Positions 40,770 through 50,187 of a stretch of 64,000 nucleotides of DNA are shown here, one piece after another (positions within the stretch are counted from its first letter, which is position 1; every line of letters begins with the position of its first letter). The position numbers and the translations under genes are program-made. The notes under the pieces are model-generated. The model had not been told where the DNA came from. It did no database searches and saw only the letters and a list, made by a program, of their open reading frames with translations. Location: the NCBI GenBank assembly GCA_948144175.1, contig CANXME010002133.1, positions 136,501 through 200,500 on the forward strand, given 5' to 3'. Source of the stretch: Closterium sp. NIES-65. Taxonomy: Eukaryota > Streptophyta > Zygnematophyceae > Desmidiales > Closteriaceae.

Positions 40770-41875
40770 GGAAATCGCCGTCGTCGTCGTTGGGTGAGAG
40801 CTTGGACCGTCGTTGTTAAGAGAGAGCTTGGTCGATTGAAGGTTCCGTCGGATGGCCTCTCACGTCGTTGGTCGCCTGCAGGGTCAACGAAGAACGCGTT
40901 AGTATTGTTTCCTTCAAAAAACATTTAAAGCTTAGAAACAGAGGAAGCTAAAAAAAAGAGCGAAACGGTTATTTAAAATAGGAAGACTGCACTTACGCCA
41001 AGCGTCTTCATCTCTTCGTGAAAACGTGAAGACTTCACGCAGCGACGGTGGTAGCTCCTATCCGCGTTCGGTGGTTGTTGACGGTTCAAGTGTTAGCGTC
41101 GGCGTTGACACTTCGAGTCAAGACGGTCGCCAAGAGGTCTGCGTGGAATAAAGAAAAAGGTTAGCGCTTGAATAATGTTGAACGATTTAGAGCTTAAGAA
41201 ATTAACCGGCCGAAAACGGTTGCAAGAAGAAGTTGAAAACAAGTTGCACTTACCCCCACTCGACTGTCTTCATGAGACAGGGCCACCGATGGGGAAGGCC
41301 ACTTGAAGCACTTGGAGCCGTGAAGATGTCGCCTTGGACGAGCTTGACTGGAAGATCTTGGCTTGAAGATCTTGCGCGTGAAGATCTTGGCTTCAATGTC
41401 AGCGCTTCGAGTCTCGCCAAGACGGCCAAGAGGTCTGCGGGAAGAAGGCAACAGGTTAGAATCTGTCGAGCGATTTATGACAGGAAGAAGACGAAATAGT
41501 CGCCGCTTACCTTCACTCGACAGTCTTCGTGTTGGCGCGGAGCCGCGAAGATGTCGGCGTGGAAGTTCTTGGCGTAAGAATCTTGTCGCCGTGCGGATCT
41601 CGCTGCGCAATCTTGATTTTGCCGCAAAAACCCCGTGTTGAGGGGGCTCAAGTGTTAGTGTCGGCGCTTCATGTCTCGCCAAGACGGTCGCCGAGAGGTC
41701 TGCGGAAGGCAAAAAATTATAGATTAGCACTTGAACTATGCTGAACCAATCGGAGCTTAACTTGCCAAAAAACGGTTGCAGCAATAAGTTTAAACAAAAT
41801 GGACTTACCGTCTCGTGAGACTTGTCTTGGCGGCAGCGAGGAGGGAGGCCGCGCCAGCAGGGGAGGCGCCATGCG

Positions 41876-41985
41876 CACCTTAAGCTCTTGAAGCTCTTGA
41901 AGCTCTTGCAGCTCTTGCAGCTCTTGAAGCACTTGAAGTTCCTGAAGCCCTTGAAGCTCTTGAAGCTCTTGCAGCAGCGATCTTG
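41876..41985. repeat. 9-bp minisatellite GAAGCTCTT in the first exon
   Basis: About a dozen units of GAAGCTCTT with variants (GCAGCTCTT, GAAGTTCCT). On minus they read KSFKSF or similar Lys/Ser/Phe repeats. Confidence 0.85.
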
Positions 41986-42704
41986 AAGCGGATGCTTCGT
42001 CATTAAGATCTCGCCGCGAAGATATCGCCGTGGAAGTTCTAGGCATGAAGATCTCGCCGTGCAGATCTTGCGGTGATATCTTGAATTCGTCGCGGTGAAA
42101 AAATCTTGCCGCGAAAAATCCGGTTTTGTGAAAGGTTCAGCCTTAGGCACTTGGCAGCTCGCTCAGACTCTAATCTACCCAACCCATCCCAACCACGCTA
42201 ATCTACACGAGATTCTCTACGCGACCTAACGCTGCCGCATGCCTAAGCTTTCCCCATTCACTAGCCGGGTGGCTTCGGATTTCTTTGGATTGCTCCGAGG
42301 AGCGAGTAGCCAAAAGTCCAAAAGGAGCTCATTGAGTTAGGAGCTTTACTGGAAATCGAACATTGAATTCGTGAAGAACTGAAATGAACGCCACGGAAGG
42401 GACTTTAGATGAACAGAAGTGAGTCGAGAGAGTGAGGAGGATGAGGCAACTGAACGAGAATGAGAGTTTGTTGGTTAGCAGCACCACAGCGCGAAACAGC
42501 GCGGCTCCAACCCAAATGTGATGGGTCAATGCCGTAAAGCGGCTGAAAGTATTCCCTGTCAGAATGGGTCAACCCTACAGTGGCGAATTCCAAAATCCCC
42601 CGCCTACGAAGTGGCATGGACGGTATAATCGAGCCGCATGGTCTGGCAAATGGCGGCCCAAAATTCTGAGCCGAACCCCCGAACGAACCACGCTGTACAT
42701 CTCT

Positions 42705-44525
42705 TTCACAAACTCGTTGATTTTGTAATTCTGGTTGTGTTGTTCTTTCTGCAAACGAAGCTGCTGACGGCGCGTATCGTTTGGGAGAGGTTGGTTGAGG
42801 ACCGTGGGTTTCGAAGCAGTACAGTTTGGGCCAGGGCAGGCTTAGAACTTTCTAGGAGGTGGTAGACGTGGCGCTTCTCTAAATATGAAGTTACGAGTTT
42901 TTGCGTGAGTTCTGCGTAAGGTGCGGGATGGCGGAGGGATAGTTCGGAAAATCCTGCGTGGCGCGGAAATTTTAGCTTTTCTCCGCATTCCATTTTGCTG
43001 CTCCGAACCTGACTTGGGCAGCTGAAAATACGAAGGTGATCTTGAAGGTATTTAGCTAGCCAATAGGAATGAAGGGTGTTTCCACGGCAGCACCGAATGT
43101 TTCTGTCACCCTCACGCAAGCACCAAGGGGTTGAATCCCCGACCTCATAATTTCTCACCTGCCATTCCTAATTCCTCTCTTTCAGCATTATGCAGTTCTA
43201 ATACAGTAGTTACTCTCCCCTTGGATCGAGTCAGCGAGGATTAGTTCTCCTGTCACCGTTCATCTCGCTACCGTCGCTTACTGATCTTTGGAGGCAAAAG
43301 CGGTAGTTCGTTTTTCCATGGAGTCCCTGATCTTGTTTCCGTAACTAGTTGGATCTCAGTACCTTTAAGTCTTAATCGCGCTTCGGTCCTACTTCAGCGT
43401 TCGCCGCTTCACACATCTAGTGCGGTTACTATAGCTAACTCTTTGAAACTAGTTGCTCTCCCTCCAGATTCGCGCCATTAGCGGTAGTTGTGTACTGGTA
43501 AAATCTGCGGGTAATGAGACGACTTTTGAGGCGCCTCAAAAGCCATTAGCGGCAGTTGGTGTACTGGTAAGATCTGACGTTTTTTTAGCTCGAGTATCTC
43601 AACGTTCATTTGCGTTGCGAATTTTAGCGCCGATTTGCGGACACATTCGTGACGATTATTTTATTGAGACTTTTTTTGGGTCGAAAAACAAAACTGCTGA
43701 CAAATTCGCTACTTTTATCATTGGGGACTTATCCTGCAAACGCATGATACAAACGCAAGCCACATTAGCCTGGCGGATGCGCAAGAAAGTGGGAAAGGGG
43801 AGGTCGGCAGGGAAAAGAGGGGTAAGGGAGCGAATGGGAAAGGAGTGGATCAGTGAAAGTCGTTATTTGAAGCGCGTTAAGGGACGCCACAAGGGAGAGT
43901 CCTCTTTCTCATTTTTTAACCTATTTCCCTCCCCTCTCTTCCCCTGGTCTTGCCTAGTAACGTCATGCATCTCTCATCCCCCACGCTCTCTTCATCTCCC
44001 CCGCTCTCCCCCACGCCTCCCCGCTTTCCCCTCAGTAGCCTGCGTGCGCCGCTTATCCCCCCGTGCTCCTTCTCTTCTCCCCTCCCTCTGCACCCACTTC
44101 TCATCTTCGCTCTGCTCACCCCTCGTTCCCCTTCCTCTCCCCTTTCCCCCCTATTCCGCTCCCCTTCCACCGCCCCCTCATCATCCCCCATTTCCCTCAC
44201 CTCCTTTGCCCCTTCATGTCCGTCCTAACCATCCCCCATCCCCCCTCCCTCCCCTCCGCCTTCCCCCATTCACCCCTCATCTGCCCCCACCCATTCACTC
44301 CTCGTGCACATCCCCCATCCATCCCTCTTACCAGGCAACCAAACCCCCCCTTTCCACCCCGCTCCCCCCTCCCCTCACTCCACGCTCTCCTATTCCCCCC
44401 TCCCCTCTCCCCCCCCCATCTCTCATTCCACCTCCACTCGCCCCTCATTTCCTTGCAGCTTCCCTTCAATTCCCTCCACGCCCCTCTCCCGCTCAATCCC
44501 CCATCTTCCCCTCTGCCCGCCCCTA
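42705..44525 (-). repeat. Right arm of the large inverted repeat
   Basis: Counterpart of 19100-20890 in opposite orientation. It carries one extra 67-bp duplication with palindrome (43474-43610) that the left arm lacks. The outer part (44000-44520) is a pyrimidine-rich tract on the plus strand. Long open frames there (Pro/Ser-rich) reflect composition, not coding. Confidence 0.8.
43523..43542. repeat. Perfect 20-bp palindrome in the right inverted-repeat arm, GCGC core
   Basis: CTTTTGAGGCGCCTCAAAAG between two copies of GCCATTAGCGG...GTACTGGTAA (43474, 43542). Absent from the left arm. Confidence 0.93.
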
Positions 44526-45647
44526 GGTTCTTGCATCAGTCGTGTCATGTCAGTGAATCCCTTTGACTATGTGACTTCTTGCTTACACCTGATCTGACCT
44601 CTCAGTGGTTCTCTGTGTGACAGCTGGCCTTGTTCTCCGCATGCCATTTTACCGACTCAATTGCCTGCTTTGGCACGGGTGACTGCACGTGATGTCAGCT
44701 GTTTGTCATGCATCTGTTACCCACTCATCAGTCAGCAGAGATTCCTAATCCTTTGTGGTACTGTATGTGTGTCTGTTAGCAATTGCAGGTCCGTATGTGT
44801 GACCCATCTGCTGTTGTTGGAAACTGCTTTCTTTTCCAGCATTTAGCCTGGCAATGTAATGCTGAGTACAGAATGAGACACTGGTCCTTGGGTGTTCCCC
44901 AATTCAACACCCTGAAAACAAGCTCCCAAGAATCATTTGAGCAGAAAGTTTCTCCAATCGGCTCATAACATTGCAGGCTTACCGTATATAGATTGCAGGG
45001 ATGAATTGCATGCTTATATACATTGCAGAGATAGATTACAGGCTAATATACACTGCAGAGATGGTTCACTCCTCATCCACTTGCAGTCCCGGCTGCAATG
45101 CCACATACTCCTCTGCTTCCTGGGAGCAATGAGGGGGATGGTAGCAGTGGTGGTGGTGGTGGTGGTGGTGGTGGTGGAGTGGAGAAACAGGAGAAGCAGG
45201 GGATGAAGGTGGGGTTGCTTCAAGTGCTCCTCCTCATCCTCCTTGCTTTCACCCATCCTCCTCATCCACTTGCAATCCCGGCTGAAATGCCACAATCTCC
45301 TCTGCTTCCTGGGAGCAATGAGGGGGATGGTAGCAGTGGAGTAACATAGAGCAAGGAATGTGATGGGTTGTGATTGTGATGTCGATCTGTGAAGGGAAGA
45401 AACAGACGAGGATCATCAGAGCACAACGGGAGTCAGCTTTTGAGGCACTTGAGAAGACAAGTGGCGGGTGAATGCAGGGGTGGGGTGCATCCCAACAACT
45501 TGACTGACCTTGATACCTGAGATCCTCTAACTAAATTATAACTCGATTTAAAAAACCGGTGGTGTATCCCTGTACTTTGACATCACTAATGAGAACTCTC
45601 ATAAGCAGGGGTGTATGACATCTCAACAACCTCTACTCGTGCGGTCC
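44526..45647. other. Spacer between the inverted-repeat unit and the KXDL-like gene
   Basis: No recognised gene. A segment with acceptor-like CCACTTGCAG followed by GGAGCAATGAGGGGGATGG occurs twice (about 45085-45150 and 45270-45345) around a GGT run (45149-45177). Read as MPHTPLLPGSNEGDGSSG it forms an 83-codon frame (45098-45349) that may be an exon remnant. 45360-45640 shows nothing recognisable. Confidence 0.45.
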
Positions 45648-48017
45648 TCAAACCTCATAACCAACGAACTTGAACGCTTTATGAGTCAACTTTAAAAGAA
45701 AGTCATAACCCACCAGACTGGCCTTAAACACTTTATGAGTTGACTCAAAACGCGACTCATAACCCATCAGACTGACCTTGAACGCGTTTGGGAATGCCTT
45801 TCTCAACTTCGCCTTCATTTCCCTGCATGCACCGCACAGCAGAGCAGAGCAGAGCACAGAAAAGCACAGCACCACAGAGGGCAGCACACCACACACATAC
45901 ACTCAGGCACACATTCAGATCACACTGGTGTCGCAGGCAGTCAAATTCGAGCCCATGTCGCCAGTCAGTGTGCCATGCGCGCAGTGCAGTGATGCAGTGT
46001 GGCCACGCATAATGGGGGCCTCGGACGCAGGGCGAGTCCCGAGACGTCTCAAAAATCAGTGTAGATACGCAGCGCAAAACACGGCTCTCCCAACCCTGAC
46101 GTCTCAAGTCTGGAGTGGCGGCTTCAGACGCAGGCGCCTTACTCCAGCCCCCACCATCCCCACTTCTTTCGCTTCTTCCGTCTCTCCCAACCCTATGTTA
46201 CCAGATTCTGAGTCAGACTCAAAACACGCCTCTCCCACCCCTGATGATACCAGATTTTTTGAAACGAGCACATTCAGGGCAGCAGTGTGGGCGCGCATGG
46301 CGGGAGTTTCAGTCATCTAGCGCCTTATCCCAACTCCCACCCTCCCCTCTTGTTTCGTTTCTTCCCCACACATTCCCTCCTCCCCCTTAGATTCTCCCAC
46401 CTCTGCCCCACCTGATTTTCCTGAATGTGCGCATGAGATCTGCCTGCAGTGCATGCAACGATGCGGTGTGCGCGCACATGGCAGGGGCTTCAGACGCGAG
46501 GGCGAGAACCCCTCGTTCCTTCCAGCCCCACCACCCCCCCTACCCCCCCTTCCCCCTTCACACCTGATTATTCTGAATGAGCGCATGAGATCTGCCTGCA
46601 GTGCATGCAACGATGCGGTGTGGGCGCGCATGGCAGGGACTTCAGATGCCAGCGCCTTGAGCGAGAAGGCGTTGAAATGCGCCAGGATGGCCGCTGTATC
46701 CTTCCAGTCCAGCCCCACCATCCCCCCTTACCCCACTTCCCTCTTCACACCTGATTTTTCTGAATGAGCGCATGAGATCACTCTGTAAAGCATGTAGGGC
46801 GGCAGTGTGCGAGCGCATGGCAGGGGCTTCAGATGCCAGCGCCTTGAGCGAAAATGCGTTGAAATGCGCCAGGATGGCCGCCGTGTCCTGTAGCGCGCCC
46901 AGGCTGATACATGGGGAGGGGGGAGGTGGGAGGAGGGAGGGTAGAGAGGGGAGAACACGGAACGCAAGTTAGAGCCTTTAGTGAGAACGCATTGAGATGC
47001 GCCGATATGCCTGCCGTGTCCTGTAGTGCGCCGATATGCCTGCCGTGTCCTATAGTGCGCCGATATGCCTGCCGTGTCCTGTAGTGCGCCGATATGCCTG
47101 CCGTGTCCTGTAGTGCGCCGATATGCCTGCCGTGTCCTGTAGTGCGCCGATATGCCTGCCGTGTCCTGTAGTGCGCCGATATGCCTGCCGTGTCCTGTAG
47201 CGCGCCGATATGCCTGCCGTGTCCTGTAGTGCGCCGATATGCCTGCCGTGTCCTGTAGCGCGCCGATATGCCTGCCGTGTCCTGTAGTGCGCCGATATGC
47301 CTGCCGTGTCCTGTAGCGCGCCGATATGCCTGCCGTGTCCTGCAGTGCGCCGAGACTGATAGGCGTGGTGGGGGAGACAGAGAGGGACAAGGGAGGATTG
47401 CGGGGAATGCGCATAGCTGAGGGTAACAAGGGCGTGCGCCCTCACCTTGACCCTTGCGCCTCCCACACTGCGCCCATGTCCGCCGCATCAACCAGCGCGC
47501 GGATCCGCTCCGCCAATCCTTCCGCCAACCCTTCCCCAAATCTCTCCCCCGAACACTCCGCCACTGCGCCTCGTCCGCTAGTAGCCCCCGCTGCAGCCAC
47601 TTCCCCGTCCGCCACTCTCCGCTCTGCCCCGCTTGCGCTCTCCGCCTGTCCGCCCTCCGCCTCCCCCTCCCCCACGCACCCCTCAGCACCGCTCTCAACC
47701 GTCGTGGTATGACATTCTCGAATCGCCTGAGCTGCCGTCACGGTCGTGTCGCCACGGCTTGCACTATCCGCCGCACCTGCCGCTCTATCGTCCCCTGACG
47801 CGCCCCCGACACACCCCTCAGCACCGCTCTGAACCGCAACTTGATACTCTTGAGACATCCGGTCATGTGCTGCTGCTGTCACGGCCGCGCCGGCTGTCAT
47901 CAGCACGTCTCCAGTATGAGAGGCTTTTGTGCTATCATCCACGTCACCTCTCTCGCCCACCCGCGTGTTACTCCCCGCTCTATCGTCCGCCCCGCCTCCC
48001 ACTATATCGTCCGCCAT
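45648..48017 (-). CDS. KXDL1: KXDL-domain protein (BORC subunit-like), three exons
   Basis: Exons on minus: 47446-48017, 46751-46903, 45648-45822, totalling 900 nt (299 codons plus stop) with matching phases (2/1, 2/1). Residues 170-260 align without gaps to the KXDL domain: AERIRALVDAADMGAVWEAQ, then ALQDTAAILAHFNAFS, MRSHTAALHALQSDLMRSFR, KIR and EMKAKLRKAFPNAF. Phe-Asn, His-Thr, Asp-Leu and the FRxIR end coincide with animal and plant members. KXDL1 is a subunit of the BORC complex, which in animals positions lysosomes (family knowledge). The K of the KxDL motif is Q here. The N-terminal 165 residues are Ala/Gly/Asp-rich. The tail VSLMGYESRFESTHK is a palindrome-bearing repeat; a donor GTCAGT after NAFK could remove it. 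Confidence 0.68.
45950..46740 (-). repeat. Decayed tandem copies of KXDL exon 2
   Basis: Downstream echoes (minus order): 46721-46575 with DTAAILAHFNAFSLKAL and MRAHTASLHALQADL, lacking a clean acceptor; about 46500-46420 with MCAHTASLHALQADL and a GTGGGG donor; 46316-46250 with METPAMRAHTAALN-like reading; about 46025-45950 with APIMRGHTASLH. Decay increases with distance from the intact exon. Confidence 0.75.
46751..46903 (-). CDS. KXDL1: KXDL-like gene, exon 2 (core domain copy)
   Basis: The only complete copy of this exon: acceptor GTATCAG, donor CAG|GTGTGAAG, 153 nt. It encodes LGALQDTAAILAHFN to DLMRSFRKI. Other copies are listed separately. Confidence 0.65.
46940..47355 (-). repeat. 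KXDL exon 2 echo expanded by a 29-bp array
   Basis: After acceptor GCCTATCAG at 47356 the sequence repeats exon 2 (SLGALQDTAG). A 29-bp piece of it is then iterated 12 times (46999-47346; unit contains GATATGCCTGCCGTGTCCTG on plus), before resuming as AHLNAFSLKAL. As 29 is not a multiple of 3, all three minus frames cycle and stay open. The copy is out of frame as a whole. Confidence 0.85.
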
Positions 48018-48060
48018 GCCTCCCGCTCTATCGTCCGCAGCGCCTCCCGCTCTATGGTCC
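47985..48060. repeat. 21-bp repeats at the KXDL start codon
   Basis: Four units of GCTCTATCGTCCGC(N)CGCCTCC-type on plus. The predicted ATG (48017) lies in the second unit, so the true start could differ. Confidence 0.7.
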
Positions 48061-50187
48061 TACCTCGTATCACGTATCATCAGAAACAATTGTACAACGG
48101 CCGGAATTCAAAGCCCCGCCGGGAAAAGCGGGATGTGACTGACGACAGTGTGAGATTGTTACCCGTGTATAGAGTCGTGCTTCGGTATCATGAACACCAG
48201 CCGATTTCCTCTGTGTTGATGGATTTACAAGTTCGAGTTCTCTGAACAGAAGAAACATCACCTCAAGAATCAACCCGTGTAATGCTTAGTCTTCCGGGAG
48301 TGTATATCAGCAACAAGCAATGGCTAGGAGGCTACTGATCCAGTAACAATATTAGTATGGCCCTTGAGCATGTCAATTACTGTAACATCTCCATTCTCTA
48401 ATGCCGGCACATACTGAAGTAGATGTGGCACCTACCAGTACTCTACAATGCTATTTTACAGCGAGTTAATTACCTGCCACCACTAGTTTCCAAATCCTCA
48501 TGCCATACCTAGTAACCTGCCGATATGCCCTAATGCTGTACGATTGTGTCATCCATATGCATGTTCTTCACCTCCACACAAGTTTGCCCTGCCCACTTGC
48601 TTACAGATGCTAAGATTATAGCGAGAGCAAGGCTCAGCCAGAGCTGAATCTCACTTCTCCAAAGCTTCATTTTATAAAAGCTTCACTTAAAAAAAAAAAC
48701 CTAACACCTTGAGAGCTTCACTTCTTGAGACTTGCATACATGGCATCAATTTGCGCCTGATGGGGGGGAGAGACGGGATAAGGGAGAAGCAAGGTGGGCA
48801 GGCGAATGCACGTGTGGTATGAAATGGCAAATAAGGTGGGCGTTAATTTGTGCCCAATAACAGGCAGAAGCAAGCGGAGGGGAGAAAGAGAAAAAACAGG
48901 AAAACCGCCTGGATGCTTTTGACCACTTTTGAGGCGCCTCAAAAACCGCCTGGATGCTTTTGCTTGCAAAAGTTGAAGGCCTTAGTATTACATCAGCCGG
49001 GGGGCAAAGGCAAGGGGTTTCGGGTATCAGTGCGGTCAAATGACAAGCTCCCGGCTTGAGCCAGCCTTTTTGAAAGATAGCAGAAGCTGGGTGGTTACAA
49101 ACGAGTACACCCAACGACTTCAACCAGTGCAGGCTCCTTCGCGTGAAGTTTATTTGACTTGCAGTGCCAACTCCGCCTGTGCACATCTGTTTTTAAGGAG
49201 CTTAAAAAAAGGCAAACCAAGAGCATTGTTTGAGGCGTCTCAAACCGGCGGTCCAATATGTTCTTTTCGAGGCGACTTTGAACAAGATATTCAAAAACTT
49301 TTCTTCAGAGGCTAAAAACGTGTAGCCAAGTGTGCATCCCAACAGTGCATTATTTCCACAAAACATGGTGCAATGAGTACAAATGAATTACAAATCCACA
49401 CAAAGGGCATGATCAAACGGCATCGGAACTTGCGCACATCCTCCTAAGATGGAAAAATCAAATTGCGCATCGTTAATCATCTGTGCACAATCGCAGGCTG
49501 CTGCCAACACAAACGTGAAACCAGCAACCCAAAATTGTGCATAGTTGATGAGTGCATGCGCAATTGGAAATTCCTGTCCTAGGAGGATGTGTCCAAACCC
49601 TTATGCCATTCCGATATTCACATTTGAGAGAATTACTTACTCTTGAGGCACTTCGAACAGGGACCCAAAAACCCAATTTAGGGCGTATCTTTGGCTCGGG
49701 TCATGGCACTGTTCATCCTACTGTTTGGGTCATGCGGAAATCGCTCACGACCCAAAGTGGCCTTCTGAAGCGCGGATAAGGTGGCGTTTTGTGCTGTTTG
49801 GGTCATGCGGAAAACACGCATGACCGAAAGTGGCCTTTTGACCCAAACCAAAGATACGCCCTTACTTTACCATAAAAACATTGTGCCAAACGTGCCTCCC
49901 AACCCAAGAGAGCAAATCCTTGCTAAAAACGAGAACAGGCCTTATGATGCTATAAGGATTTTTTTGAGAAATCTAAAACAAAAACTCACAACAAGAACAG
50001 GCCTTATGATGCTATAACCAGCCTGGTGGTGATTGAGCAGTTGCAGGCGCTTCTTCTTGAACGTGGGCGCCAGCAAACTCTTCCAAGTCGAACGGCTTGA
50101 CAACACAACACACCCACCGCAACACTAAACAAGTCTGCCTGCACGTAAATACCAGAGTCTAGTCACCCACCTGAGCCCTGAACCCAC
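48061..50187. other. Intergenic region between KXDL-like and acyl-CoA synthetase genes
   Basis: No supported gene. It holds palindromes at 48927-48944 and 49228-49245, and a TTTTTAAG...CTTAAAAA foldback at 49191. A duplication of GAACAGGCCTTATGATGC (49932 and 50000) surrounds a degenerate palindrome. 50020-50110 is a decayed copy of the last mapped synthetase exon. The real 3' end of that gene probably lies here (a frame from acceptor ACGTGCAG near 50145 runs to about 50000). Confidence 0.5.
48927..48944. repeat. Perfect 18-bp palindrome, GCGC core
   Basis: TTTTGAGGCGCCTCAAAA between two copies of AAAACCGCCTGGATGCTTTT (48901, 48942). Confidence 0.93.

Larger units (their letters stand above)
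21949..42150 (-). other. Spliced transcription unit of about 18 iterated small exons
   Basis: Exons read on the minus strand (plus coordinates): 41809-~42150, 41511-41699, 41254-41434, 40997-41138, 40518-40875, 40295-40434, 40074-40204, 39099-39973, 38954-39022, 38782-38882, 38644-38699, 38487-38561, 38331-38399, 38180-38246, 38007-38094, 37893-37904 plus 22763-22860 (split by a retrotransposon), 22510-22661, and 22398 downward. Introns are 71-121 bp, mostly GTAAG...CAG, and many contain CTAAC or CTAAT shortly before the acceptor. Exon starts fall into families: ACCTCT(T/C)GGC, ATGGTGAGGAGACCC, GAGCTTGCGG and AGCCTGACCG. Joining exons 1 and 2 in frame meets a stop, so protein coding is doubtful. 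It could be a long non-coding RNA or a decayed gene. Confidence 0.55.

Noticed and set aside
42405..43158. Minus-strand frames of 70 and 150 codons in and beside the right arm
   Set aside because: No recognisable domain. The homologous left arm (20537-20773) keeps only a short, diverged frame, so coding is not supported.
43110..43160. tRNA-like T-arm (GGGGTTGAATCCCC)
   Set aside because: No acceptor or anticodon stem could be folded around it, the T-loop lacks the conserved C, and the homologous left arm does not keep it.
43453..44597. Pro/Ser-rich plus-strand frames in the right inverted-repeat arm
   Set aside because: Pyrimidine-rich composition explains the openness. The homologous left arm does not conserve a frame.
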